Assembly: GCF_002865545.1 (NCBI RefSeq)
Contig: NZ_CP025543.1
Location: 434,001 to 498,000, forward strand
From: Spiroplasma monobiae MQ-1
Lineage (GTDB): Bacteria > Bacillota_I > Bacilli_A > Mycoplasmatales > Mycoplasmataceae
DNA length: 64,000 nucleotides
Direction of reading: 5' to 3'
Made by a program: the position numbers and the translations under genes. The notes under the pieces are model-generated. The model did no database searches and was not told where the DNA came from. It saw only the letters and a list, made by a program, of their open reading frames with translations. Below are positions 41,821 to 51,516 of this stretch, piece after piece; positions within the stretch are counted from its first letter, which is position 1; every line of letters starts with the position of its first letter.

Positions 41821-42569
41821 TAGAATACCAATCCTCCATAGTTTTTATAATTAAATTCCCCTTCTTCAAAGTTTGCAGTTTTATATCCTTCTTTTTTAAA
41901 AAAATCTAATAAATCAGGTAATCACTCTGTTGCATAATCTCTTGTGTGAGCAACCAATATTTGTCCCTTTTTTAAGTGACTTTTATATTGTTTTAATATC
42001 TTATCTTTACCACATATAGACTCATCATAATCACAACCCAAATATCCCCTTACAAAATAATCAATTTCCAATTGTTTTTGTAAATAACCCATTCCTCTAT
42101 GATATTGCAAATAAGGCATTCTTACTGGTATATCTGATATTTGTTTTTCAATTCCATTTATTTTATAAATTTTTACAATCATATCACTTGTTTTATGAAA
42201 TTCTTCATAAGCTTCCTTGGTATTTAAAAGATAATTATTATGATAATAAGAATGATTACCTAAGCTATGACCTTCATCTATCATTCTGTCAACTATTTTC
42301 TTTGTTTTTCCACCATCTTCAAAGTATTTTGCATAGTTTATACCCGTTCCAAAAAAAGTTGCCTTATAATTGTATTCCTTTAATATGTCCATTATATTTT
42401 CATCAGTAGGACTTGGACCATCATCAAAAGTGATCATTACAACTTTTTCGTTTGTACTAATTCTATTAACTTCATAGTTAACTTTTAAACTAGATAAATT
42501 AAAAGCAAAACAAAAAATCAAAGTAAATAAAAAAAATATATTCACAAATTTAAATCTAGATTTATTCAT
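41820..42569 (-). CDS. Secreted polysaccharide deacetylase (NodB domain)
   Basis: 249 residues with an N-terminal signal anchor (KFVNIFFLFTLIFCFAFNL). NodB motifs in order: TFDDGPSP (metal and catalytic Asp), GHSLGNHSYYH (metal His), RMPYLQYHRG (R-x-PY), and QILVAHTRD near the end. Family members remove N-acetyl groups from peptidoglycan, chitin or poly-GlcNAc. The catalytic residues look intact. With no cell wall in this group, the target could be host chitin or glycans or a capsule. Confidence 0.87.
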
Positions 42570-42612
42570 ATTTTTTCCCCTCTATTATATTAACTTAAAA
42601 AAATAAAAAAAT

Positions 42613-42639
42613 AAAAAAACAAGACTAAAGTCTTGTTTC
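42613..42639 (-). terminator. Rho-independent terminator of the SDR gene
   Basis: Perfect stem ACAAGACT / AGTCTTGT with a 2-nt loop; on the - strand it is followed by seven T. Confidence 0.85.
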
Positions 42640-42644
42640 AATTT

Positions 42645-43478
42645 TTATTCGAAATGTAAATTTGTAGCTAATGATTCTAAATCATTTAAGTCTTTTTCAA
42701 CTGATTTGATTTTGTTTCTAGCCATTTCATATGAATCTCTACCTGTAAAGATATGCATTGGAATTTCGTCTCTGTTAGAAAGATCAACTAATAATTGCGC
42801 ATATTTTTCTGGATTTCCATCTTGGTATCCATTTCAAGATTTTACGGTATTAACTCATTCGTCTCTTCCAGCAGTGTAATCTTCAATAATTGAATTTCCA
42901 GTTACTAAAGAGTCATTTGTTAAGAAATTAGTTCTAAATCCACCAGGTTTAATACTTGATATAGTTATTCCTAATGGTCTTAATTCATTACTAATACTTT
43001 CAGCAAATCCGTCTAAAGCAAATTTGCAAGCGGCATATAGTGAATTGTAAGGAACTGTTGCATAACCTCATCCTGATGAAGTTACATAAATATGTCCGCT
43101 TTTTTGACTTCTCATTGTTGGTAATACGGCTCTAATTACATTTAAAGTACCTAGCAAGTTGTCGTTGATGTATTTTTGAGCTTCTTGTGAAGATGTTTCT
43201 TCAAAAGTTCACATTTGACCGTATCCAGCATTGTTTAATAAGATATCAATTGAACCAAATTTAGCAACTCCTTCTTCCACTGCTTTTTTAATACTACTTT
43301 CATTTGTAATATCAACATTAACAGCTAATAAATTAGGGTGTCCACTGAATTTAGCTTCTAATTTTTCTTTGTTTCTTGATGTTGCAATTACTTGATGTCC
43401 ATTTTCAAGTAATTTTTCTGTAACAACTAGACCAAGCCCTTGGCTTGCTCCAGTTACCATTCAAACTTTGTTTTTCAT
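42645..43478 (-). CDS. Short-chain dehydrogenase/reductase (classical)
   Basis: 277 residues. VTGASQGLG is the cofactor motif, NNAG follows, and the catalytic Ser-Tyr-Lys is intact (VTSSGWGYATV, then LYAACK). Long C-terminus (about 40 residues beyond the core), as in NADP-dependent SDRs of the YusZ/retinol-dehydrogenase-like type. Start MKNKVW has GGAGG before it. Transcribed after the merR gene with a promoter between. Confidence 0.92.
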
Positions 43479-43510
43479 TTTATTTACCTCCTTCTTTATA
43501 AGAATAAAAC

Positions 43511-43526
43511 ATTATAGTAGGTATAA
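43511..43526 (-). promoter_or_regulatory. SDR promoter with possible MerR operator
   Basis: On the - strand a TATAAT (43516-43511) overlaps the inverted repeat TTATA-N5-TATAA (43512-43526). No -35 at 17 bp is seen, as expected when MerR-type activators act on long spacers. Confidence 0.45.
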
Positions 43527-43559
43527 GGCAAGTAAAAAAGTAATTTTTTTTAAAAAAAA

Positions 43560-43988
43560 TTACTTTATGTTCTTTTCTCGTAAAACTTCATCAAAATTGA
43601 TTGGATTTCAGTCATCCACTTGACCAGTTTCTAATATTTTTTTGTAATGAGTCTCTTTTAAAGTTAATAAATCTAATTGTTCTTCTAGACTTAAAATCTT
43701 ATTTTTTAATAGTTGCTTTTGCTTCATGATGATTTCAAATCTACTTTCAATAGTTGAATCACCAACCATACATAAATCTATGTACTCTTTAACGTTATTA
43801 ATTTCCATACCAGCATTTCTTAGTATAAAAACCATTTTAAATCATTGTAAATCATCAATTAAAGCATATCTATAATTGTTATCTTCTCTTTTCATGAAGG
43901 GAAATAGTCCTTTTGAATCATAGAATCTAAATGTTTGTTCACTAACTTCAAATATATTTGAAAGTTCTTTAACTCCAAGTTTTTCCAT
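43560..43988 (-). CDS. MerR family transcriptional regulator
   Basis: 142 residues. The MerR winged helix is clear: GVKELSNIFEVSEQTFRFYDSKGLFPFMKREDNNYRY, followed by a long dimerisation helix (IMKQKQLLKNKILSLEEQLDLL). It lacks the Cys pairs of metal sensors, so it belongs to the small-molecule/stress type often next to oxidoreductases, which fits the adjacent SDR gene. It overlaps coaE by 20 nt. Confidence 0.92.
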
Positions 43989-44568
43989 TTTTTTTATCCT
44001 CTCTTATTTTTTCAATTAAATTATCAATATTTTTATAAAACATCTCTTTATTTAAGTTATTTTCTAATACAAAATCAAATTTGTATTTTCTTAATTTCTT
44101 TCTTTGAAATTCTGTAATAGAATCAATTTCTTCGATTTTTCTGTTATCTCTTTTATTAACTATATCAATTCTTTGTTTATGATCTTTTATTAAAAGAATG
44201 GTTTTGTCGAATTTAACTTTGATACCACTTATCACAGCTGCTTCAACAAATATTAGTTTAGCATTTTTTTCTTCTTTTATCTTCTTATTAATTTCATTCG
44301 AAATTAATGGTCACGCTATTTTTGTAAATTTATTATTTAATTTATGATTACCAAATAATGCAGTTCTTAGTTTTGATCTATCTATTTTTCCATTTTCCAA
44401 AACTCCTGGTATTTTTTTTGAGATAAATTTTATAATTTTTTCATCATATAAAATATCTTTAGATACCTTGTCAGCTTCAATAATTTTAAAATCAGGATTT
44501 TTAACTAAATGTTCTAGCATTGTAGATTTACCACTTCCAATAAACCCACTTACCCCTATTATTTTCAT
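43969..44568 (-). CDS. coaE: Dephospho-CoA kinase
   Basis: 199 residues. P-loop GFIGSGKST, EADKVSKDILY (the D in the substrate motif), WPLISNEI and FVEAAVI (usual PLLFE). It performs the last step of CoA synthesis, completing the route begun by coaBC at 1.4-2.6 kb. AGAGGTG precedes the start. Confidence 0.92.
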
Positions 44569-44589
44569 TACAATACACCTCTTTTATAC

Positions 44590-44620
44590 AAAAAAATCAT
44601 TTAAGAATAAATGATTTTTT
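44590..44620. terminator. Terminator downstream of the 44630 gene
   Basis: Stem AAAAAATCATTT / AAATGATTTTTT with a 6-nt loop, located between the 44630-46132 gene and coaE. Confidence 0.85.
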
Positions 44621-44629
44621 ATATTATAT

Positions 44630-46132
44630 TTAATTATAGATTATTTTATCAACATAACTTGTAATTATTGGTTTAATTGGTGACATTTCCTTGATTACTT
44701 CTGCACAAATTTCTCTATACTTTTTGTAATCTCTGTTATTTTTAGCCATTTCTAAACGAGTTAGTACATTAATTCTTTGATCAATGTTTTTTCAACTAGA
44801 AGAAACTCTATTTTTCAAGCAATATCCAACTTTTGGTAATAATTCTTCATTTCTAAATGCTATTGCAAATATTTGCTCTAATTTAATTTCAGCCGCCAAT
44901 AAATCTCATGTTTTTATTGCAAATTTATAACCTTCAATTAATTCTTCTAAATCACTTTTGTATCTTCCAAATAAATTAATTCTTGGATTAATCATCAATT
45001 GTTCAATTAATTCAACAAATTTTCTATCTGTTTCAGTTATTAAATTCATTTGAGTTTCTATTTCCAAAGACACTGAATTTCAATCTATGTTTTGAGTTAC
45101 AGTAAGTTGTTCAACTCTTTCAATTGTTTGTTTGTATAAAATTGAATCTGTATTCTTTGAATCTTCAAGCATTTTTGTAAGATTTTTAAAGAATAATGTA
45201 CATTTTCTTCCTAGATTTTGTAAATATTCTTGATTATCTTGCTTTTTATCTTTTAATTTAGGTTTTTCTACTGGAGTTTCAATAATTTCTTCTTCTTTAG
45301 TTTTGGCAATTTTTATTTTTGGTTTTTCAACCTTTTCATAATTTTCAACTAAATGAGCTCCGGTTTGTAAATCTATATCTCTTAATACTATTAAGTTAAT
45401 TGTTCATCAACTACATTCACCACAAATTGTCCCAACAAATCCAGTAACCAAAGCGATGAATGGAATAATAATTGGTAATAATAATCAACCAATTAATTCA
45501 GCTGTTCTTCCAGATTGCATTGCAGCAGCAGCTCCTGCTAATTTTGAAAATAAACCAAATGATAATCAATATATTTGACCAAATTGACCTGCTAATTTAG
45601 GTAAAATTTCTGAAGTTATTGCTTGATCAATTGAAATAAAACTAGTTGGGATAAACTTTATAACTATACCCATTAAAAATGGTGATGCAGAAAGAAATGA
45701 AAGGAATGAAGCGAATATCAAAAGAACTAACATTGTTCAAGCTAAAACCATTGTCAATTGATAACTTCTAATAGGTCTTACAATTCTTGCAACACCCTTT
45801 TTAGTTTTTGCCTTATAACCAACCAAATGTATAGTTAATCTAAGTAACATTAAGATAAAAGTTAAACCACTTAAAGCCAGTGGTATTCAATAAATTAATA
45901 TATTAGATGACGCTACAAATAATTCTTTTCCATTAAATAAAAAGAAAGCAAGGAATTTTTTATACCCTTTTGTAGCAATTGCAATATTTACTAAATCAAA
46001 GTTTGTTTTAGAGATTATTGGTGAAAACATCATTGTTAATGAATAAGTCATCATAACAACAGAAAAAACTATCAATGAAATTATCATAAATAGTGATTTT
46101 TTATTATTTTTTAATAACTTTATTTTGCCCAT
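44630..46132 (-). CDS. Polytopic membrane protein with cytoplasmic helical domain
   Basis: 500 residues. About five membrane segments in the first 270 residues (FMIISLIVFSVVMMTYSLTM, IPLALSGLTFILMLL, YQLTMVLAWTMLVLLIFASF, LLLPIIIPFIALVTGFVG), a Lys/Glu-rich linker, then a helical domain of some 190 residues. I chose the ATG at 46132 because GGGGAT lies 8 nt upstream; the earlier in-frame ATG at 46147 overlaps that site. No family recognised. Confidence 0.8.
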
Positions 46133-46231
46133 TTGTCTAATCCCCATAAAACCAAATATATTATATAATATTTTCAGCTTAATTATTCTTTAACTTTTAC
46201 AAAAAAATGCTTATTTAAAGGTTTTTTATAT

Positions 46232-46257
46232 AAAAAAAGTGAAATTAATATTTCACT
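46232..46257 (-). terminator. Terminator of the 46256 gene
   Basis: Stem AGTGAAA / TTTCACT; on the - strand seven T follow. It overlaps the gene's stop codon. Confidence 0.8.
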
Positions 46258-47299
46258 AATACTTAATAAATTGATCAAAATCAGATTTTAAATCCCTATA
46301 AGTTAAACAGTCATTGATTAACTTAACTTGATTTTCAACTAACTCAAATGTAGAAAATTTAAATCTTTGTTCTCCAGATAAATAAATACCATCTTCTTCG
46401 ATTTTGTGTTCTGGAGTTAAACAGTAAGGCATTATTTCTTTATTTATAATACTTTCATTAAAATATTTAAATAAAGGTCTGTATTCACCTCTTCCAGGTC
46501 CAAGATTAACTAAACCTAGAGCTATCCTTGGATCAATTATAAATAAACTTAATATATTTATTTTAGTTCTATCATCAATAAAATTAGCAATAGTTTTATT
46601 TGTTAATAAGAAAGTTTCTCTATCTAAATCATTAATTCTAAAGAATTTAAAGAATGTATTATTAACAACATTGTGGAAATAAACATCTAAAAACTTATAA
46701 TTTTGATTAATTAGAATATCTCTTGGAATATTAATAGTTTTTTGATATTCTTGTAAATCAAAGTTAATTGGAGAATTTTCAACATATTCATAAAGACTTT
46801 CAAATGTTCTTTTACTGAAAATGTAATCATACATTTCAAACAATACATAACTAACGACATTTAATATTATTATTCTATATTCTTCTTCTACTTCAAAGTT
46901 CAAAGCATCAAAAACTCTGTATTTTTTATTAGAATCTGGTATCACATATTTGTATTCCCCATTTATTATAGTCACTAAGAAATAAAAGTATTTTAGAAAT
47001 AACACTTCTTTTCCTGTCATTTCTACAAATTCATTATCCTTTTTAATTCTCTTATCAACAATAGCTTTTGCAACTTTAGAAATTTGATTAAATTGTTTTG
47101 AAATTTTATTTACGTCAAAACCTTCATAGTCTTTAAATAAAACTTCTATAAAAGGAACATTTTCAACTTCAATTTCTTCAACTTCATCACTTACAAAGTC
47201 GATGTACTTAAAACAAAATGAACCATCTTCATTTTTTGTTTTTCAGTTATCAAGAAACTCACTTGGAAGTATTAAATTTCTTTTCATTTTCTTTTTCAT
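46256..47299 (-). CDS. Hypothetical protein
   Basis: 347 residues, soluble, rich in aromatic and acidic residues, with mixed helix and strand. Start MKKKMKRNLILPSEFLDNW after AAGGTGAATTT. No known motif. Downstream partner of the 92-aa gene (12 bp gap), so likely an operon. Confidence 0.8.
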
Positions 47300-47311
47300 A
47301 AATTCACCTTT

Positions 47312-47590
47312 TTAATCGTTTTCTATTAATCACAATTGCTTTGTTGGAGAAATTGGAGTTGCTGTTATTATTGTCTTTTGGAACTTATCAACAACAAAAT
47401 AAACTTCATTTTTTGGTGTTTTGATATATATGTTTCTAGAAGTTTCAAAACTAGAAGTAGATTTTTCAATCATTTTTAGTATCTTTTCTTTTAGTTTAAA
47501 TTCTTCTTCATCTGCAAGATTTAAACGTTGTCTAATTCTTTGGATTGAATGAGTCGAAAACCCATATTCATGTTTATAGTAGTAACTCAT
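47312..47590 (-). CDS. Small hypothetical protein, DUF4258-like pattern
   Basis: 92 residues. FSTHSIQRIRQRLNL near the start and VYFVVDKFQKTIITATPIS near the end recall the HAxxRxxxR helix plus beta-strand layout of DUF4258/RelE-like small proteins. This is resemblance only. GAGGTG ribosome site. If it is a toxin-like protein, the antitoxin is not evident; the 347-aa gene downstream is far too large. Confidence 0.7.
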
Positions 47591-47661
47591 TCAAATCACC
47601 TCAAATATAATTATAATGAATTTTTGCTTTACATTAAAGTCAAAAAAATAATATATGAAAT

Positions 47662-47683
47662 AAAAAAACTCCCTAAGGAGTTC
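47662..47683 (-). terminator. Terminator of the RDD gene
   Basis: Stem GAACTCC / GGAGTT with a 4-nt loop; seven T follow on the - strand. Confidence 0.85.
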
Positions 47684-47693
47684 TGATATATCA

Positions 47694-48002
47694 CTATTTT
47701 GAGATAACCAAGAAGTTACCTGATCATCTTTCAGCAAAAGTACCTTTTTTCATACATATCATAACTAAATCTCATAATAAAGTTACTATTAATAGGTAAA
47801 ATAGGCCAGCTAACAATCTAAAACCAAATAATTTTAATTGTTCTTTTGTTGAATATTCCATATCCATAACCTTCATACCAATTGATGGTTTTGCTTTACA
47901 GAAATTAATAATTAAGAATATTCAGTAAATACCAAAAGTAATACCAATTAAAGCATTATTAACTAAGCCCGCAACAAACCTTCTTCAAAATCCTGCATTC
48001 AT
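47694..48002 (-). CDS. RDD family membrane protein
   Basis: 102 residues, with start MNAGFWRRFVAGLVNNALIGITFG. The FWRR and late Asp/Lys pattern (KAKPSIGMKVMDMEYS) fit the RDD domain, which has two to three membrane helices. Six TGA Trp codons explain its absence from standard-code translation. RDD proteins include Na+(Li+,K+)/H+ antiporters and many of unknown role. GAAAGAAAG before the ATG. Confidence 0.78.
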
Positions 48003-48098
48003 ATTTTCTTTCTTCCTTTTCTATATTAATAAATATAACATTTTTTAGTGTTATATCAAGAGAAATTAGAAAAATTTTTTTAGATATTTTAACTTCTT

Positions 48099-48596
48099 TT
48101 AATAATTATTTTGAAGTAAAAATTTTTTTAATTCTGATCCACTTCTATATTTTGCTTCGTTGTTTTTAGAAATTAATCTGTGACAAGGTATTAAAAGCAA
48201 TATAGGATTTTTAGACATACAAGTTGCTATAAAACGCGTGAAAGAAGCCTTATTAATATGTTTTGCAAATTCAGAATAACTCATATATTGACCATAATTT
48301 AATTTAGAAAGTTCAAATAAAATATCTATTTGTTTATCTGTTAAGTTCACTAAGTTTAAATCTTTAAAATCAAGATTTATAGGTTCTTTTAATTCAAATT
48401 TTTTTAATAAATTAATATATTTTTCAAATTCTTTTCCACCAATAACATTCCTTACTTTATATGATTTATAAAAGTCATGAATATTATCCTTTTCAAATCC
48501 TACATAACTTAATTTATCTTCTATTAATCCAATTTTAATAACCTTATCTTTAAATAAAACTATTTTAAATACTCTTATTACCTTTTCTTCCATCAT
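48099..48596 (-). CDS. ogt: Methylated-DNA-protein-cysteine methyltransferase
   Basis: 165 residues. The acceptor motif is IPCHR with Cys138, preceded by the helix-turn-helix MSYSEFAKHINKASFTRFIATCMSKNP, whose Arg flips the base, and followed by NEAKYRSGSELKKFLL. It repairs O6-alkylguanine by irreversible transfer to the Cys. Two adjacent ATG codons at the start; AGGTGA precedes them. Confidence 0.93.
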   Translation of the reverse strand: MMEEKVIRVFKIVLFKDKVIKIGLIEDKLSYVGFEKDNIHDFYKSYKVRNVIGGKEFEKYINLLKKFELKEPINLDFKDLNLVNLTDKQIDILFELSKLNYGQYMSYSEFAKHINKASFTRFIATCMSKNPILLLIPCHRLISKNNEAKYRSGSELKKFLLQNNY

Positions 48597-48618
48597 TTAT
48601 CACCTAAATAAATTATAT

Positions 48619-48645
48619 TAAAAAAGCACAACCTAAGTTGTGCTT
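48619..48645 (-). terminator. Terminator of the 48681 gene
   Basis: Perfect 9-bp stem AAGCACAAC / GTTGTGCTT with a 4-nt loop and T tract on the - strand, just upstream of the ogt start. Confidence 0.85.
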
Positions 48646-48680
48646 CATTATAATTAAAATATTTTTGAATATTATAAAAA

Positions 48681-50123
48681 CTAATTATCTCCGTGATTTT
48701 TATCTTTATTTTTCTTATCTTTTCGATCTTTAAGTTCTTTTAAGAAAGCGTCAATTTCTTCTTGAGGTTCATAAATACTTGGATCTATTTCGTATTTTCT
48801 ACCTTGCATAGCTTCTGCAATCATAGTTTGATATTCGTTATTTGCTTTTGCAATTTTTTCTCTATCAATTTTAGGATTAAGCGCTAATACAGCAACTATT
48901 GAAATTGAAGCCACAATTAATGAAATAAAGAAAAATCATAATAATATTTTTATTGGCAATAAATTAAATCCCTCTGACATTATATTTATAAGATTATTTA
49001 CACCTGCATTATTAGCAGAAATTCAATTATCAAGTGCTTCTTGAGTTTGAACACCTGCCACTGAAACTGCAAAAGTTCTTTGTAATAATTCAGAATGAAC
49101 GTCACTACCAAATATGAAACCTAAAGGTTTTGCCAAATTAAATATCATCATAAATATAAACATAACTGGAATTACCAAATTAATTCCAGGAATTATAAAT
49201 TTTTGACGATAAGTTTTAGGAGGTTGAACTATTGTATAAATAATTCATGACATCATAGCAATTATAAGTATCAAATAAATATAATTTGTTCCACCAGTAA
49301 CTATTCCTAAAAAATTACCTAAACTTCAATAAACTCCAGCTCTATCCTTTAAATACTCATTTCATTTAGAAACAAAATCAGTTGATCACCCATTATCAAC
49401 ACTAATCATTTCTTTTGTTATAAAGAATCTAAATGTTGTTAATAATATAGATATCAAAACAAACATAATTGCACAAACGCCAAGAGCTATACCTAATGAT
49501 AATTTCAGTCATTTAGTATATTTTGGTTTTGAATTATAAGGATAAAACCTAACATCTTGTAATGGATGTGGGGGCACACTTCCCATGAAAGGATTACCTT
49601 GTGCGCTTTGTGCTCCAGCAAAACCCTCAAATCCAGTTTGCTGAGTATTTGGTTTTTCTTTTGTTTTATCCACTACTTCTGGTTCGGGTTTTGAACTTGT
49701 TGTAGATTTCAAATATTTCTGTTTTAATTCGTCAGTAATTTTTGAGTTTTCTTTCACAAATTCATCTGTTAATTCAAAACTTTGGTCAGTTAATGAATCT
49801 CTTGATATTTGTAAATTATTAAAACAATAAGTTTGTAAAAAAGTGATATCACTAAGCACTTCATCTGTTTTTTTGCCATCTGGTTTGATAAATTTGATTT
49901 TTTCTTTAGTGATATTTACTAAAGCTTTTCCAAAAACCGGACCCCATTTTTGATCTTTGAAAGTACAATTTTCATCTATTTCCAAAAGCAATAAGTCATT
50001 AACCAATTCTATAACTTGTTTTTTAAGTTCAGAATCATTTAATAATTCAACTCTTAGTTTTTCATTTTTTATTAAGTTTGCTAATAAAAATATAGAATCT
50101 TGATATATTTTGTTAGCTTCCAT
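48681..50123 (-). CDS. Hypothetical membrane protein with N-terminal soluble domain
   Basis: 480 residues. Residues 1-145 are helical and soluble; 146-200 are Pro/Gln/Gly-rich (NTQQTGFEGFAGAQSAQGNPF, VPPHPLQ), disordered. Then about four membrane helices (LSLGIALGVCAIMFVLISILL, IYLILIIAIMSWIIYTIV, INLVIPVMFIFMMIFNL, LLWFFFISLIVASISIVAVL), ending in a charged tail. Adjacent to holA (19 bp). Function unknown. Confidence 0.82.
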
Positions 50124-50142
50124 TCTTTAACCTCTATTCTCT

Positions 50143-51096
50143 TTAAAAATTAAACATTTTTAAAAGTTCTATTTCAGGAATTATTTTATTATCATAAATT
50201 CCACCTTTTATATTTTTTTCAAGTAAATATAACACTTTGATTTTATCATTTATTTGATTAATATTTAGTTTATTTTGTTCTAGTAACTTTGATACTCTAT
50301 AAGGATTAACTACTAAAATTGAAGCTATCTCTGAATTATTCATTCTTTTTTCCTTAAATAAAAGTACATTTCTTAAAGTTACAAGATTACTTGCCAATAA
50401 AGCTAAAAACGAAAATATATCATTGTTCATTTCCATATAACTCGATCATTGTTTTAAGAATGTATTAACATCATTTGAAATAAAGCAATTTGCAATTTCA
50501 AATGTATCAAAGTTGTTGTATTTAGTTGTTATTTCATTAACAAGATCAACTGTTAATTCCTTCTTTAAAGAGAGAATTTTGTTAATCTCGTTTGTAAAAA
50601 CTTGCATATCATTAGGTAATCTTTCAATAAATAAATCTAAAGCATCTTTTTGATAACTTATATGATCATTTTCTAACTTTTTGATAACAATTTGCTTTTT
50701 TTGCTCAACTGTTGGTTCATCTAATTTTAAAATCTTAGATTTTTCTTCAGTTAATTTTGCTATTTTAAGTTTTTTAGAAAACTTATCTGAGTTAACTGTC
50801 ATTATTATTTCTACTTCTTTATTTTCTGAATTAAGAATTTGTTCTACCAATTTAACATCATAACTTTTATGTAACTTAACTTTACTTTCATTAACAAATC
50901 AACAATCATTAATAACTATTATTTTTTTTGTTGAAAATATAGAGTAAGTATTTATTTCTTCTATTATTGATGAAATCGGATCATCAATTAATGAATAGTC
51001 AAAAATTTCATAATCACCATTTATATTGGCTTTCTGAATTAGTTTTTCTACTTGTTTTTTAATTAAAAAGTTATCATTAGAATATATAAAGAACAT
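50143..51096 (-). CDS. holA: DNA polymerase III subunit delta
   Basis: 317 residues, clamp-loader subunit that opens the sliding clamp. MKNMFFIYSNDNFLIKKQVEKLIQ matches the N-terminal YGxDxFLI-type start; FSTKKIIVINDC and the helical collar domain follow. ATG at 51096 is chosen since AGGTG lies 8 nt upstream; a GTG at 51105 sits within that site. It is next to rpsT and comEC as in Bacillus. Confidence 0.88.
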
Positions 51097-51154
51097 ATTT
51101 TTCACCTATCTATATTAATTTAACATTAAAAAAAGAGAAAAAAATTAAATTCTT

Positions 51155-51183
51155 TTGAATTAACTAGGTTTTTACTATATACT
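51155..51183 (+). promoter_or_regulatory. Promoter of rpsT
   Basis: TTGAAT, 17-bp spacer, TATACT, 42 bp before the rpsT start. Confidence 0.7.
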
Positions 51184-51225
51184 TTATTTGTATATTAAAT
51201 ATCTTGTTTAAAGGGGTGAAGTCAA

Positions 51226-51468
51226 ATGGCAAATATTAAATCACAAGAAAAACGTATTTTAACTAATGAAAAATCACGTTTAGCAAACAAAGCTTTTAGA
51301 AGTTCAGTTAAAACAGCAATCAAAAAAGCTTTAACTGCAAAAACAGAAGGTTCAAAAGATAAAGAAGTTCTAATTAATGAAGCAGTTAGTTTATTAGATA
51401 AATCAGTTACAAAAGGAATTTTCAAAGCTAACAAAGCTGCAAGAGAAAAATCAAGATTAATGAAATAG
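51226..51468 (+). CDS. rpsT: 30S ribosomal protein S20
   Basis: 80 residues, basic and helical: MANIKSQEKRILTNEKSRLANKAFRSSVKTAIKKAL and the C-terminal KANKAAREKSRLMK typical of S20. AAAGGGGTG ribosome site. Only + strand gene in this half, flanked by convergent comEC and divergent holA. Confidence 0.96.
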   Translation: MANIKSQEKRILTNEKSRLANKAFRSSVKTAIKKALTAKTEGSKDKEVLINEAVSLLDKSVTKGIFKANKAAREKSRLMK

Positions 51469-51486
51469 TTAATTAAATAGATAATA

Positions 51487-51516
51487 GAAAAAACTCTTTC
51501 TAAAAAGAGTTTTTTT
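51487..51516. terminator. Bidirectional terminator
   Basis: Stem AAAAAACTCTTT / AAAGAGTTTTTT with a short loop; serves rpsT and overlaps the comEC stop. Confidence 0.85.

Noticed and set aside
47312-47590. Toxin of a toxin-antitoxin pair
   Set aside because: The RelE/DUF4258-like pattern is weak and no small antitoxin gene adjoins; kept only as a hypothetical protein.
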